Source of the DNA: an uncultured Thalassolituus sp.
GTDB taxonomy: Bacteria > Pseudomonadota > Gammaproteobacteria > Pseudomonadales > Oceanobacteraceae
Direction: 5' to 3'
Assembly (NCBI RefSeq): GCF_950066645.1
Contig: NZ_CATMFB010000015.1
Coordinates: 1 to 64,000, forward strand
Length of the DNA: 64,000 bases
Part shown: positions 16,784 through 26,318 of the stretch, piece by piece
How positions within the stretch are numbered: position 1 is the first letter of the stretch
Layout: each line of letters begins with the position of its first letter
Program-made: the position numbers and the translations under genes
The notes under the pieces: model-generated
Database searches by the model: none
Seen by the model: the letters and a program-made list of their open reading frames with translations, nothing else
Told to the model about the DNA's origin: nothing

Positions 16784-17454
16784 CAGGTCACCGGGATCTG
16801 TGGCAGGCGCAGCGCCAGAATGTCCGCGACGTAATCAAGGAACAGGGTGTCCATTGAGCTGCGGTAGTAAGAGGGGTCTTCGCTGGCAATGGTCAGGATA
16901 CCGAGGTTATCTTTGCCGCGGATATGCGCTGCCGCCACTGAGCGGCAGTCCGAATCATCAGTGCCGAGCAGCTGCGCGATATCTTCTTCCGGGAGCTGCC
17001 CACAGATGGCGCGATGCCCTTTGAACAGGCGGTGAATGGTGCGCTGAACTTCGTTGCTGTGAACCGCAATCAGTGGTGGCTCCAGCTGGCGTTCTGTGAA
17101 GTGCAGCATGGCCCAACTGTCGACGCCAAAGTCCTTCCGCAATGAATCATCGAGTGCCGCCTGAACATCAATCCAGGTAGAGGCCTCGACCAGTGCCAGC
17201 ACCAGGCGACGGCTTTTTTCGAACAGCTGATCGTTGCGGCGGGCATTTTCCAGCAGGTCGGACAGGCGCTGGCGGAGTTCGACGTTACGCTCACGGTGAA
17301 CGGCAAGCTGGCGCTCAACAAGGCTGGTGGCTGGACCACTGTTGTGGGGGATACGCATCCCCGCGAGCAGCTCATCTTTGCCGATAAAAAATTCTGAATG
17401 GTCTTCCAGGTACTGGATGACATCGGCTTCAGTCAGTCGTGGAGTCTGGCTCAT
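16783..17454 (-). CDS. DUF484 family protein (GAF-like)
   Basis: 223 aa from the ATG at 17452-17454 preceded by AAGGA; a longer start at 17502 would overlap dapF by 23 bases and adds a polar tail. The pattern ADVIQYLEDHSEFFIGKDEL, a coiled segment (VERQLAVHRERNVELRQRL), then a GAF-like domain with AAAHIRGKDNLGILTIASED and the end FLDYVADILALRLP defines DUF484 (the gene between dapF and xerC in gammaproteobacteria). Function unknown. Confidence 0.87.
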   Translation of the reverse strand: MSQTPRLTEADVIQYLEDHSEFFIGKDELLAGMRIPHNSGPATSLVERQLAVHRERNVELRQRLSDLLENARRNDQLFEKSRRLVLALVEASTWIDVQAALDDSLRKDFGVDSWAMLHFTERQLEPPLIAVHSNEVQRTIHRLFKGHRAICGQLPEEDIAQLLGTDDSDCRSVAAAHIRGKDNLGILTIASEDPSYYRSSMDTLFLDYVADILALRLPQIPVT

Positions 17455-17479
17455 GGGTTGTCCTTCACTCTGTCCCTGT

Positions 17480-18310
17480 TCAGAGGTTAATTTTACCTTC
17501 AAATACTGTGGTGGCCGGGCCGGTCATTTTTACCGGGCCCTGTCCATCCCAGTCAATAAACAGATCGCCGCCCGGCAGGCTGACCGTGACGCCCTGCTTC
17601 AGCCAGCCGCGCAACTGCCCTGACACCACCGCAGCGCAGGCGCCAGTGCCACAGGCCAGAGTTTCACCAGACCCGCGTTCGAATACCCGCAGACGGATAT
17701 TGTGCTCATCAATGATCTGCATAAAGCCGACATTCACGCGGTTCGGGAATTCGCGACAGGATTCGATGGCAGGCCCCCAGTGTTCGACTGGCGCCGTATC
17801 GACATCGTCCACCTGCAGAACGGCGTGTGGATTGCCCATGGAAACCGCACCCAGTGCGACCGTTCCTATTTCAGGCAATTCAATATTGTATTCAGTCGCA
17901 TACTGATCGGCGATGAAAGGGATTCTGGCGGGCGTCAGCTCAGGCTTGCCCATATCAACGACAACCTGACGGTCATCAGTGAGGTGCAGCTCCATCAGTC
18001 CGGTCGCGGTTTCAACGCGTATGTCACGTTTTCCGGTCAGGTGATGGTCGTAGACAAAGCGTGCGAAGCAGCGGGCACCGTTGCCGCAGTTTTCCACTTC
18101 GCTGCCGTCGGCATTGAAAATGCGGTAGCGGAAATCCACATCCGGGCGGGTGGGGCGTTCGACGATAAGTAGCTGGTCAAAGCCGATACCAAAATTCCGG
18201 TCAGACAATTCGCGCACGCGTTCCGGGCGGATATTGCCATTCTGGGTAATCAGATCGATCACGACAAAGTCGTTGCCGATACCGTGCATTTTGCTGAATT
18301 TAAGCCACAT
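17480..18310 (-). CDS. dapF: Diaminopimelate epimerase DapF
   Basis: 276 aa. Converts LL- to meso-diaminopimelate for peptidoglycan and lysine synthesis, by a cofactor-independent two-cysteine mechanism. Both active-site segments are intact: [17 protein letters not shown] (Cys75) and [13 protein letters not shown]. Two symmetric alpha/beta halves fit the length. It lies 10 bases after lysA, whose product consumes meso-diaminopimelate. Confidence 0.97.
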   Translation of the reverse strand: MWLKFSKMHGIGNDFVVIDLITQNGNIRPERVRELSDRNFGIGFDQLLIVERPTRPDVDFRYRIFNADGSEVENCGNGARCFARFVYDHHLTGKRDIRVETATGLMELHLTDDRQVVVDMGKPELTPARIPFIADQYATEYNIELPEIGTVALGAVSMGNPHAVLQVDDVDTAPVEHWGPAIESCREFPNRVNVGFMQIIDEHNIRLRVFERGSGETLACGTGACAAVVSGQLRGWLKQGVTVSLPGGDLFIDWDGQGPVKMTGPATTVFEGKINL

Positions 18311-18320
18311 CTGTCGGGTC

Positions 18321-19571
18321 TCAGTGGGGTAGGCAGCTTTCGCCAGCGTACAGTGATTCTACCGTTTCGCGTTCACGGACGACCCAGGCCTGGTCGCCAT
18401 CAACCATAATTTCAGCAGCGCGCCCGCGACTGTTGTAGTTGGATGCCATGACAAAACCGTAGGCACCGGCAGACATGACGGCGAGCAGGTCGCCCTGAGC
18501 AATTTTCAGTGGGCGGTCTTTGCCCAGAAAGTCTCCGGTTTCACAGACAGGGCCAACCACATCGTATACGCGCTCGGGTTCAGAAGACTGCTCTGCAACC
18601 GGTACAATCGCCTGCCAGGCGCTGTACAGAGACGGACGGATCAGGTCGTTCATCGCGCCGTCGATCAGTGCAAAGTTCTTGTGTTCGTTCAGCTTCAGGT
18701 ATTCAACCCGGGTGAGGAATACCCCAGCGTTTGCCGCAATGGAGCGGCCAGGCTCAAAAATGAGCTTGAAAGTGCGGTCACCAAGGCGCTCTTTCAGGGC
18801 GGCGATATATTCTGCCGGGGATGCCGGCTGCTCATCGCGGTATTTCACACCCAGGCCGCCGCCCAGATCGAGGTGATGAATACTGATACCCCGGTCCGCC
18901 AGTTCATCGACCAGAGCGAGTACACGGTCCAGAGCGTCGAGGAATGGAGTGATTTCTGTCAGCTGGCTACCGATATGGCAGTCGACACCCTTTACGTCGA
19001 GGCCGGGAAGGCTCTGCGCTTTTTCGTAAATGCGGACGGCCTGATTGATATCAATACCAAATTTATTGTCTTTCAGGCCGGTAGAAATATAAGGATGCGT
19101 CTGAGCGTCAACGTCGGGGTTCACACGCAGGGACACCGGCGCTGTTTTACCCATGGAGGAGGCAACAGCGCTGAGGCGTTCGAGTTCCGCTTCAGACTCA
19201 ACGTTAAAGCAGTACACGCCAACTTCGAGTGCGCGTTGCATCTCATGAGCCTGCTTGCCGACACCAGAGAATACCACCCGGGAAGCATCGCCACCGGCCG
19301 CCAGTACACGCTCAAGCTCGCCAAGGCTGACGATGTCAAAGCCGGCACCCAGACGGGCGAGTGCATTCAGCACACCGAGGTTAGAGTTTGTTTTAACGGC
19401 GTAGCACACCATGTGAGGCCACTCACCCAGTGCGTCTGTATATGCAAGGTATGCCTGTTCAAACGCGGCGCGCGAATAAACATAGAGCGGTGTCCCATGC
19501 TCAGCGGCCAGTGCCTCAAGTGAGACATTTTCAGCGTTCAGGACGCCATTGCGATAATCGAATACAGACAT
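18321..19571 (-). CDS. lysA: Diaminopimelate decarboxylase LysA
   Basis: 416 aa fold-type III PLP enzyme producing L-lysine. The PLP lysine is Lys60 in CYAVKTNSN; the HIGSQL and [11 protein letters not shown] segments, the phosphate-binding EPGRSI, and the second-subunit site [11 protein letters not shown] are present. Length and end are standard. It begins 4 bases after the lppL stop and is followed by dapF. Confidence 0.97.
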   Translation of the reverse strand: MSVFDYRNGVLNAENVSLEALAAEHGTPLYVYSRAAFEQAYLAYTDALGEWPHMVCYAVKTNSNLGVLNALARLGAGFDIVSLGELERVLAAGGDASRVVFSGVGKQAHEMQRALEVGVYCFNVESEAELERLSAVASSMGKTAPVSLRVNPDVDAQTHPYISTGLKDNKFGIDINQAVRIYEKAQSLPGLDVKGVDCHIGSQLTEITPFLDALDRVLALVDELADRGISIHHLDLGGGLGVKYRDEQPASPAEYIAALKERLGDRTFKLIFEPGRSIAANAGVFLTRVEYLKLNEHKNFALIDGAMNDLIRPSLYSAWQAIVPVAEQSSEPERVYDVVGPVCETGDFLGKDRPLKIAQGDLLAVMSAGAYGFVMASNYNSRGRAAEIMVDGDQAWVVRERETVESLYAGESCLPH

Positions 19572-19575
19572 GGGT

Positions 19576-19692
19576 TTACCCTTGGTGATCTTGCTGGGGT
19601 TGTTCTTGTTGTGTGTCCGGAAGATACAGAGGGCCCTTCTGTCCGCAGGCCGACAGGCAGGTCATAACCACGGTTAAAAATACAAGGCGCAT
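19576..19692 (-). CDS. lppL: Small lipoprotein LppL/YifL
   Basis: 38 aa. ATG at 19690-19692 with GGGGAG a few bases upstream. The translation shows a signal peptide ending in LSAC, then GQKGPLYLPD, the invariant start of the mature LppL/YifL lipoprotein encoded just ahead of lysA or dapF in gammaproteobacteria, and a Gln-rich tail (DTQQEQPQQDHQG). Function unknown. It heads the lppL-lysA-dapF-DUF484-yigB run. Confidence 0.9.
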   Translation of the reverse strand: MRLVFLTVVMTCLSACGQKGPLYLPDTQQEQPQQDHQG

Positions 19693-19730
19693 CACTATCT
19701 CCCCTAAAGAAGCGGCATTATACGGGGATT

Positions 19731-22505
19731 CTAGAGGGATGTCTGCGCTTCTCCGGGCCGCATGACGTGGCCTTCAGATATGCGGTTGAGCAGGCGCTCC
19801 AGTTTCTGACGATACTGAAGGTGCTGTATGAGGTGATGGTTATCATGCAGGTGGATGTCACTCAGGTAGACGGGCTGTCCGGCGTCCTGGCGTCGGGCCG
19901 CAGACACCGCATTGCGGACTTCGTCGATCAGTGCCGCGCCCAGTACCTGTTGGCTGAATGTCTGGCCCTGACAGATGACTTTGAGGTCGTGCCCGGTTTT
20001 AATCTGCGCTTCGAGCGTCATGACGGACGCGCGTGTTGCCTCTTCCGGCATCCGTCGTGGTTCTGCGCTGAAGGTCAGATCTTCCGGGTTCAGGCGGATC
20101 TCGCGCACCTGCAACTGCCAGGCGGGGTGACCCTGCTCCCGCGCAAATCGCTGATTCAGCACGCGCATCAGTCGCAGCAGGGGCACCAGACTGGCGCGTA
20201 CATCGCTATCTGCGAGCTGCTGGCAATACAGGGAGCCGTGCTCGTCGGTCACGTAGAGGTACAGGTATTTCTTACTGCGCCAGTACCAGAGTTGCCAGCA
20301 ATCGCCTTCAGACTGCTCAAGCACCAGTCGGAGGGGGCTGTTATGCAGCGCATGGCGGTCAAGCGTCCAGCGGCGGAAGCGGCGGCGTGCACGGGACAGC
20401 AGTCGCAGCAGAGCCGTATGATCCGGGCTGCTGTGGCTGATCACTTCCCCGCGACGATACTCCAGCAGATGGTAGGAGTCCCCCGCCTGCAGCAGGTAAG
20501 GTGGCGGTGCTTTCTGCGACAGGTGCAGCAGCAGATCGCGCAACAGTTGCTCCACCCGGGATTTGATGGCCACCGAACGCACCTGACAATGGCAGTGCAC
20601 CTGCCAGAGTGGCCAGGGATGTTCAGCGGTATGCCGCCGGAAATTGAGAATCTGCAGCAACGCCTCGTGAATGGCTTCGTTACCACTGTAGTGGGTGACC
20701 TGCCACTCGCCCCAGCTGGTCAGGGTCACCAGATCAATCGTCTGTACCAGATTTTCACGGCTTGAGCTGAAGCCAAGTGCATCGTCCCGGTTACTGATTT
20801 TCTGCATACCCCGTCGGGACAGTTCCTGCTGAGGGTTAACGCCCGCATTAATAAAAAGATGCCAGGCGATGGGCCTTGAGGGATGAAGAAAATCCAGAGA
20901 CTTTTTGTCCGGCAGCGGAATTTCACGGATATCTCCGAGAATCGAGCGAAGCTCGTAACTGCTGAACGGATTGTGAGTCGGGTAAAGCGCGATCTGCGAG
21001 TGCTGTGTCAGCAGGCCGTTCCGCCGGGCGAAGAGCAACAGTTCCGGAAAGCTCGCTGACTGAGCCAGAACATTCGCACTTTCACCGGGGCGCCAGTTAC
21101 CGGGAATCAGCTGCCAGATCCCCTCGCGCAGGTTGAAGGTGATTTTTTCTTCTTCCATTTCGCTGCGGATGCGCGGATTGATGTCGATAATCTTGCCTGG
21201 GCGCGAATCAAACGCGGCGTACAGGCGGTTACCCAGCACTGTCAGATCACGCTGGCTGATATGTAATTCCTGCGCATGAGATTCACTGAAGGCCGCCAGG
21301 CGCCGGTAACTGCTCAGCATTTCTGTCACCAATGCATTGCGCTCATGCATGACATCGACGGGAGACCACTGCTCCCTGGCATCGAGAGTGATAAGTTGAG
21401 ACTGGCTCCAGCCCCAGCGCTGCACCTGCTCTTCGAGTGCTTTGACACGCCATTGCTCGCGTTGACTCGGGGTAAGGTCGGTCAGACGGATGCCGGTTTT
21501 GAAGTAAAAAGCCCGGCGGGCAAGTTCACGCGATTGCAGATCGGCATCGCCCAGGTGAGATTCAATCCTCTCCAGCATCAACAGGTATGCATCGGTATTT
21601 TCAGGCGTTGCATCACCCTGGTGAACGCGCTTTTTCAGATCCCAGGCCAGCGGCCGGATAGCTGGATAGTGCGACGTGTATTCGCATGACAGCAGCAGCT
21701 TTAACAAGGATTTATAAGGGTTATCCAGTCCTTTGTTCAGCTGCCACAGGCCCGCACCGACAAACTCACCGGGGGGGATGGTCGGCAGAGCGCCGACATC
21801 CAGCCATTCTGCGACGTCGACACTGTGGTTATCCAGCAACGCCTGCCAGTAGCTTTCCGCACGGATCTCCTGCTCTTCCGGAATGATCCACCAACGGGGC
21901 GTGGCGCCTGCAAGCCACAGCGCGCTGCGATAAAACTCATCCAGCAGAAGCAGGTGCTGGGTGCTGCCGCAGTCCTCACCGTCGGCAGAGCGACTCTGCC
22001 CCTCGCGGAACTCTTTCAGGTTCATCAGAAAGAAATGGACTTCGGTGTTCTGGCCTTTGGCCCAGTGTTCAATGCGACGGCACTTTTCCTGCAGGGCTTC
22101 AATCTGATAATCGCTCAGCAGCTCGTCGTAACAGACCCAGACATCAAGGTCGCTCTGGCGGCTCTGGGCAATACTGCCGAGGCTGCCCATGAGGAAGAGC
22201 CCTTTGATTGTGCGCTGACCGGGATCGCGGGGGAGCTGGACGCCTTTCACCAGCTGGTGCAGGGCTGAATGGTCGTCCATTCCCGGAGTGAAGCCACTGA
22301 TCCCGCAAGGCGTGTCCGGTGCGATATAGCCGGGCATGCGGCTGTTATTGGCATGCAGCAGCAAGGGCAGCACATTCAGTACCGCCAGTTGGCGGACCGA
22401 AAGCTGTTTTCGGGCAGCGTCCAGACGCTGTTGATTCAGGGTCAGAAATGCCCTGCGCCAGCGATTGATCGTGGAGCTGTCAGGGAGTGGGGTATCCGGG
22501 CTCAT
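19731..22505 (-). CDS. cyaA: Class I adenylate cyclase
   Basis: 924 aa. Makes cAMP from ATP. The N-terminal nucleotidyltransferase-type catalytic half contains MGSLGSIAQSRQSDLDVWVC, the class I hallmark, and AKGQNTEVHFFLMN; the C-terminal half is the regulatory region. It is somewhat longer than the enterobacterial enzyme (about 850 aa). The gene follows pyrC' by 33 bases and lies 38 bases before lppL; the frataxin gene cyaY, usually found here in the opposite direction, is not present. cAMP is also the output that the Pil-Chp array controls in Pseudomonas, but no link can be shown here. Confidence 0.95.
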   Translation of the reverse strand: MSPDTPLPDSSTINRWRRAFLTLNQQRLDAARKQLSVRQLAVLNVLPLLLHANNSRMPGYIAPDTPCGISGFTPGMDDHSALHQLVKGVQLPRDPGQRTIKGLFLMGSLGSIAQSRQSDLDVWVCYDELLSDYQIEALQEKCRRIEHWAKGQNTEVHFFLMNLKEFREGQSRSADGEDCGSTQHLLLLDEFYRSALWLAGATPRWWIIPEEQEIRAESYWQALLDNHSVDVAEWLDVGALPTIPPGEFVGAGLWQLNKGLDNPYKSLLKLLLSCEYTSHYPAIRPLAWDLKKRVHQGDATPENTDAYLLMLERIESHLGDADLQSRELARRAFYFKTGIRLTDLTPSQREQWRVKALEEQVQRWGWSQSQLITLDAREQWSPVDVMHERNALVTEMLSSYRRLAAFSESHAQELHISQRDLTVLGNRLYAAFDSRPGKIIDINPRIRSEMEEEKITFNLREGIWQLIPGNWRPGESANVLAQSASFPELLLFARRNGLLTQHSQIALYPTHNPFSSYELRSILGDIREIPLPDKKSLDFLHPSRPIAWHLFINAGVNPQQELSRRGMQKISNRDDALGFSSSRENLVQTIDLVTLTSWGEWQVTHYSGNEAIHEALLQILNFRRHTAEHPWPLWQVHCHCQVRSVAIKSRVEQLLRDLLLHLSQKAPPPYLLQAGDSYHLLEYRRGEVISHSSPDHTALLRLLSRARRRFRRWTLDRHALHNSPLRLVLEQSEGDCWQLWYWRSKKYLYLYVTDEHGSLYCQQLADSDVRASLVPLLRLMRVLNQRFAREQGHPAWQLQVREIRLNPEDLTFSAEPRRMPEEATRASVMTLEAQIKTGHDLKVICQGQTFSQQVLGAALIDEVRNAVSAARRQDAGQPVYLSDIHLHDNHHLIQHLQYRQKLERLLNRISEGHVMRPGEAQTSL

Positions 22506-22538
22506 CCATTAAGTATAGATGGCCCGGATAATTGTGCG

Positions 22539-23804
22539 TCAGCAGATCTGCTGGCCGTCAATAAAGACCCGTTGAACCTGGCCTTTCAGGGAGCGGCCGA
22601 GTGCAGGATGGTTGTGACCACGGGAGTTGAGGTCGCGTGCCGTGATTGTCCGCTCTGTCTCAGGATCAAACAGCACCGCGTTGAACGCGCTGTTTTCCTG
22701 GACTGACTGAGCCATGCCCAGAATCTGTGCGGGCAGGACAGAGACCGCGTTGATCAGAGCATCGAGACTGAGTTCGCCCGCAGACACCAGCGTCATCGCC
22801 ATCGGCAGGAAGCAGTCGTACTGACTCATCCCGGACTCTGCATCCGAGAACGGGGCTTTCTTTGCCGCAATCTCATGAGGCCTGTGATTTGAACTGATGG
22901 CCAGGTCGCCGGCGGCGACCGCGGCGATCAGGGCCTGACGGTCTGCTTCGCTGCGCAGAGGCGGCTGAACATTGTAGAGGCTGTTGTAACCCGTGACCTG
23001 AGCATCGGTATACAGCAGGTTAGCCAGGGGTGTGTCTGCGCTGATGCGCATGCCACGCTGGCGCGCATCGGTGATCATACGGATGCTGCGACCACAGCTG
23101 ACCTGACTGATGTGAGCCCGTACACCGGTCTGCTCGGCCAGCAGAAGAATCTGTGCCAGTGCGATGGTTTCGGCGGTTTCGGGAATCCCCGCGAGGCCCA
23201 TGCGCGTTGCTACTTCTCCCTCATGCATACAGCCGCCGGCGGCCAGGGTAACATCATTGGCAGTGAGAAACAGAGGAATATCGTAGGTGGCTGCGTATTC
23301 CATCAGGCGGCGCAGAACGTAGCTGTCACGAATTGGCTGACGGACGTTAGAGAGAGCGACTGCACCGGCTTCAAACAGGGTGACCATGTTCGCCAGCTGT
23401 TCGCCAGCCAGGCCCTGGGTCATCGCGCCCAGTGGCAGCACCCGGGCATACCCGGCTTTTGCGGCTTTTTCTTCGATCAGCTTGATCACCGCCGAGGTAT
23501 CCGCAACGGGTTTGGTATCCGGCAGGCTACAGATGTGAGTGAATCCACCAGCACACGCGGCTTTGGTTTCACTTGCCATAGTGCCTTTCTGGGGGAACCC
23601 CGGTTCTGGCAGGTGACCGCCCAGATCTATCAGTCCGGGGAGCAGCCACAATCCGGTAGCATCAATAGTTTCTTCAATTTCGCCGGCGTCGGGGCGTCGG
23701 CCGATAGTGCGGATAGCGCCGTTGGCAACAAAGACGTCAGCAATGGTGTCGGTCTGAGAGGCAGGATCAATGATCCGCGCATTCTGAATGTGCAGATATC
23801 GCAT
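22539..23804 (-). CDS. pyrC': Dihydroorotase-like non-catalytic subunit PyrC'
   Basis: 421 aa amidohydrolase fold following pyrB. It keeps the dihydroorotase framework (PGLIDLGGHLPEPGF, GGCMHEGEV) but has lost key active-site residues: the metal motif DxHxH reads Asp60-Leu-Gly-Gly-His64; the following substrate Arg is Pro66; the HxED-type site reads TANDV around 181-185; the HvS ligand is Gln234; and the catalytic Asp of TDHAPH is Asn306 (SSNHRPH). In Pseudomonas such a PyrC' is a structural partner that aspartate transcarbamoylase needs for assembly. Its start shares one base with the pyrB stop. A true dihydroorotase must be encoded elsewhere. Confidence 0.9.
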   Translation of the reverse strand: MRYLHIQNARIIDPASQTDTIADVFVANGAIRTIGRRPDAGEIEETIDATGLWLLPGLIDLGGHLPEPGFPQKGTMASETKAACAGGFTHICSLPDTKPVADTSAVIKLIEEKAAKAGYARVLPLGAMTQGLAGEQLANMVTLFEAGAVALSNVRQPIRDSYVLRRLMEYAATYDIPLFLTANDVTLAAGGCMHEGEVATRMGLAGIPETAETIALAQILLLAEQTGVRAHISQVSCGRSIRMITDARQRGMRISADTPLANLLYTDAQVTGYNSLYNVQPPLRSEADRQALIAAVAAGDLAISSNHRPHEIAAKKAPFSDAESGMSQYDCFLPMAMTLVSAGELSLDALINAVSVLPAQILGMAQSVQENSAFNAVLFDPETERTITARDLNSRGHNHPALGRSLKGQVQRVFIDGQQIC

Positions 23805-24793
23805 CAGGCGTTCTCCTCGCTGTTTATCAGTGTCTGCTGACCACTCATGGCCATGGCCATTACCGCCATGCGGACAGCGATGCCGTAGCTCACCTGATTC
23901 AGAATGACGGACTGGTTGCCATCGGCGACGGCAGATTCAATTTCCACACCGCGGTTGATGGGGCCGGGATGCATAACGATAGCGTCGGGTCTGGCGAAGG
24001 CGAGCTTTTCTTCGGTGAGGCCATAGAGCTTGAAAAATTCGCTTTCCGACGGCAGCAGAGCATTCTGCATGCGCTCTTTCTGCAGACGCAGCATGATGAC
24101 GACATCACAGTCCGCCAGGCCCTGCTTCATATCGTAGAAAGGCTTCGCGCCCATGCCTTCGATATCACGGGGAAGCAGAGTGCCGGGGCCAATGACCCGG
24201 ACCTCAGCGGCACCAAGAGTGCGCAGGGCGTAAATCTGTGAGCGGGCCACGCGCGAATGCAGGATATCCCCAACGATCGCGACCACTTTACCTTCGATGC
24301 TGTCTTTGTGACGGCGGATGGTCAGCATATCCAGCATGGCCTGTGTCGGGTGAGCATGTCGGCCGTCGCCAGCGTTGATAATAGCTACGTTCGGTGTCAC
24401 CTGTTCGGCAATGAAGTGGGCAGCCCCGGAATCGGCGTGGCGGACAACGAACATATCGCTGTACATGGCCTCAAGGTTCCAGAGTGTGTCCATCAGGGTC
24501 TCGCCCTTGGATGTTGCTGACCGGGCAATGTCGAGATTGAGGATGTCGGCAGACAGTCGCTTTGCCGCCAGCTCGAAGGTGGAGCGGGTACGCGTGCTGT
24601 TCTCGAAGAACAGATTGACGACAGTTTTGCCGCGCAGCAGAGGCACGGTTTTTACTGCTCGTTCCTGCGTGCTGATAAAGGAATCGGCCGTATCCAGGAT
24701 TTCAGTCAGCAGGTCTTTGCTGAGGCCTTCTGTGGTCAGAAAGTGCTTCAGCCTGCCGTCTTCTGTGAGCTGTACTTTGCTGGGATCTGTCAT
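23804..24793 (-). CDS. pyrB: Aspartate carbamoyltransferase catalytic subunit
   Basis: 329 aa. Condenses carbamoyl phosphate and aspartate, the committed step of pyrimidine synthesis. Carbamoyl-phosphate site [32 protein letters not shown] and the aspartate-domain [11 protein letters not shown] are all intact. An N-terminal extension of about 20 residues, as in Pseudomonas, is the expected effector-binding part of the class A enzyme, which assembles with PyrC' rather than PyrI. It follows pyrR by 32 bases. Confidence 0.96.
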   Translation of the reverse strand: MTDPSKVQLTEDGRLKHFLTTEGLSKDLLTEILDTADSFISTQERAVKTVPLLRGKTVVNLFFENSTRTRSTFELAAKRLSADILNLDIARSATSKGETLMDTLWNLEAMYSDMFVVRHADSGAAHFIAEQVTPNVAIINAGDGRHAHPTQAMLDMLTIRRHKDSIEGKVVAIVGDILHSRVARSQIYALRTLGAAEVRVIGPGTLLPRDIEGMGAKPFYDMKQGLADCDVVIMLRLQKERMQNALLPSESEFFKLYGLTEEKLAFARPDAIVMHPGPINRGVEIESAVADGNQSVILNQVSYGIAVRMAVMAMAMSGQQTLINSEENA

Positions 24794-24825
24794 GAGGTAC
24801 TTACCGGTAAATGTTCAGAATCGTG

Positions 24826-25320
24826 TCAGGCCAGGCTCAGTTCCAGCGGTTCCGGACCGCTGAGCTTCACCAGTTGCCCTTCTTCCAGTGTCAGTCGCGC
24901 ACCGCACAGATCCGGCTGTACCGGCAATTCGCGGCGACCGATGTCCAGCAGGCAGATCAGGTGAATACTGGCCGGGCGGCCATAATCAAAGAGTTCATTC
25001 ATCGCGGCGCGTATGGTGCGGCCGCTCATGATGACATCGTCGATCAGAATAATATGGCGGTCTTCCACCGTGTCTGGCAGTTCTGACCCCTGAACTTTGG
25101 GGTGCAGGCCATGCCGGGTGAAGTCGTCGCGGTAGAAGCTGATATCCAGGCTGGCCACCTCACTGGATCCGTTCAGGGCTTTCTGCAGGCGCTCTGCTAC
25201 CCAGACTCCACCGGTGCGGATACCTACCAGCAGAGGATCTTCCAGACCTTCATTGCGGATCATTTCCTGCAGGTCGCCGGCAAGGCGGTGACACACCTGT
25301 TCGATATCAGGCAGATTCAT
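24826..25320 (-). CDS. pyrR: Bifunctional pyr regulator / uracil phosphoribosyltransferase PyrR
   Basis: 164 aa type I phosphoribosyltransferase. The PRPP loop is ILIDDVIMSGRTIRAAMNEL; the GIRTGGVWVAERL substrate loop is also seen. In Bacillus PyrR binds pyr mRNA for attenuation; in Pseudomonas it acts as a transcriptional regulator of pyrimidine genes. I saw no attenuator-like terminator in the 32-base gap before pyrB. It overlaps ruvX by 14 bases. Confidence 0.92.
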   Translation of the reverse strand: MNLPDIEQVCHRLAGDLQEMIRNEGLEDPLLVGIRTGGVWVAERLQKALNGSSEVASLDISFYRDDFTRHGLHPKVQGSELPDTVEDRHIILIDDVIMSGRTIRAAMNELFDYGRPASIHLICLLDIGRRELPVQPDLCGARLTLEEGQLVKLSGPEPLELSLA

Positions 25321-25777
25321 TACTATCTCCTTGAGGATGCTCGGACATCCAGCTTTCGAGAATCAGGCAGGCGGCCAGGCCGTCGACTGAATAGTCGCCA
25401 AAATTCTGATGGCCATGCTCCTGCATGACAATCCCCTTGGCTTCATAACTGGTTAAACGTTCATCATGGCAATAGGAAGGGCGGTGAAAGCGTCCCTCCA
25501 GCCGTCGGGCAAATTTCGCTGCGCGCTGACTCATGTCACTGGGGCTGCCATCCATGTTGAGAGGCAGGCCAGTCACGAAAGCGTCCGGCTGCCATTCCTC
25601 TATGATACGACCCAGTGCGTCCCAGTCGGGCACGCCATCCCGGGCCTTCAGTGGCCTCAGAGGTTCCGCACTCCCGGTCAGGCGCTGGCCGATGGCAATG
25701 CCAATGCGTTGGGTGCCAAAATCGAAGGCCATCAGTGAGCGGACTTTATCAGGGATATGATCAGGCATGGCCGGCAT
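25307..25777 (-). CDS. ruvX: Putative Holliday junction resolvase / pre-16S rRNA nuclease RuvX (YqgF)
   Basis: 156 aa from ATG 25777; GTG at 25778-25780 and ATG at 25768 are alternatives. RNase H-like fold: FDFGTQRIGIAIG with the first acidic residue, PDAFVTGLPLNMDGSPS, ERLTSYEA and the terminal Asp in YSVDGLAACLIL. YqgF matures the 5' end of 16S rRNA in E. coli. The start overlaps yqgE, and the gene keeps the Pseudomonas order yqgE-ruvX-pyrR. Confidence 0.92.
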   Translation of the reverse strand: MPAMPDHIPDKVRSLMAFDFGTQRIGIAIGQRLTGSAEPLRPLKARDGVPDWDALGRIIEEWQPDAFVTGLPLNMDGSPSDMSQRAAKFARRLEGRFHRPSYCHDERLTSYEAKGIVMQEHGHQNFGDYSVDGLAACLILESWMSEHPQGDSNESA

Positions 25778-26318
25778 CACTGCTCAGAAATTCGGCACTG
25801 ATCCCCAGTTTGCTCAGGGCGATGTCATACAGGTCGCGGTAATCCTGCCCGAACAGAAGATCGGGGGTGGCTTCCAGAGTCAGCCAGGCGTTGTCTCTGA
25901 GCTCCTGATCCAGTTGCCCGGGGCTCCAGCCCGCATATCCCAGAGCGAGCAGATAATCATGAGGGCCTCTGCCCTGAGCCATTGCGCGCAGAATATCTTT
26001 GGATGAGGTCAGCTGTACTGATTCGGTCACGGCCATGGTGGATGACCAGTCGCCGGGCTCGCGATGCAGGATAAAGCCCTGCTCCTGACTCACCGGGCCG
26101 CCGGTGAAAATGGTTGGGCGGATGTGCTCCAGGCGATCAATGTCGAGCTGCAGACAGATATCGGCGAACCCTATATCCAGCGGTTTGTTCAGTACGATCC
26201 CCATTGCGCCGTCGTCATTATGCTCACACAGGTATGTGACTGTGCTGGCAAACCAGGAATCGGCCATGGCGGGCATGGCGATGAGCAGGTGATTTCTGAG
26301 GCTGTTCAGCTCTTTCAT
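25761..26318 (-). CDS. yqgE: YqgE/AlgH family protein (DUF179)
   Basis: 185 aa from the ATG at 26316-26318, which shares one base with the tonB stop; the longer ORF upstream runs into tonB. The DUF179 pattern is plain: SLRNHLLIAMPAMADSWFAS, GAMGIVLNKPL, IFTGGPVSQEQGFILH, then LALGYAGWSPGQLDQEL. In Pseudomonas the homologue is AlgH, linked loosely to alginate expression; the biochemical role is unknown. Confidence 0.93.
   Translation of the reverse strand: MKELNSLRNHLLIAMPAMADSWFASTVTYLCEHNDDGAMGIVLNKPLDIGFADICLQLDIDRLEHIRPTIFTGGPVSQEQGFILHREPGDWSSTMAVTESVQLTSSKDILRAMAQGRGPHDYLLALGYAGWSPGQLDQELRDNAWLTLEATPDLLFGQDYRDLYDIALSKLGISAEFLSSDAGHA

Noticed and set aside
19767-20765. Plus-strand frame of 332 codons opposite cyaA
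   Set aside because: Lies wholly within conserved cyaA coding sequence; no domain or start signal.
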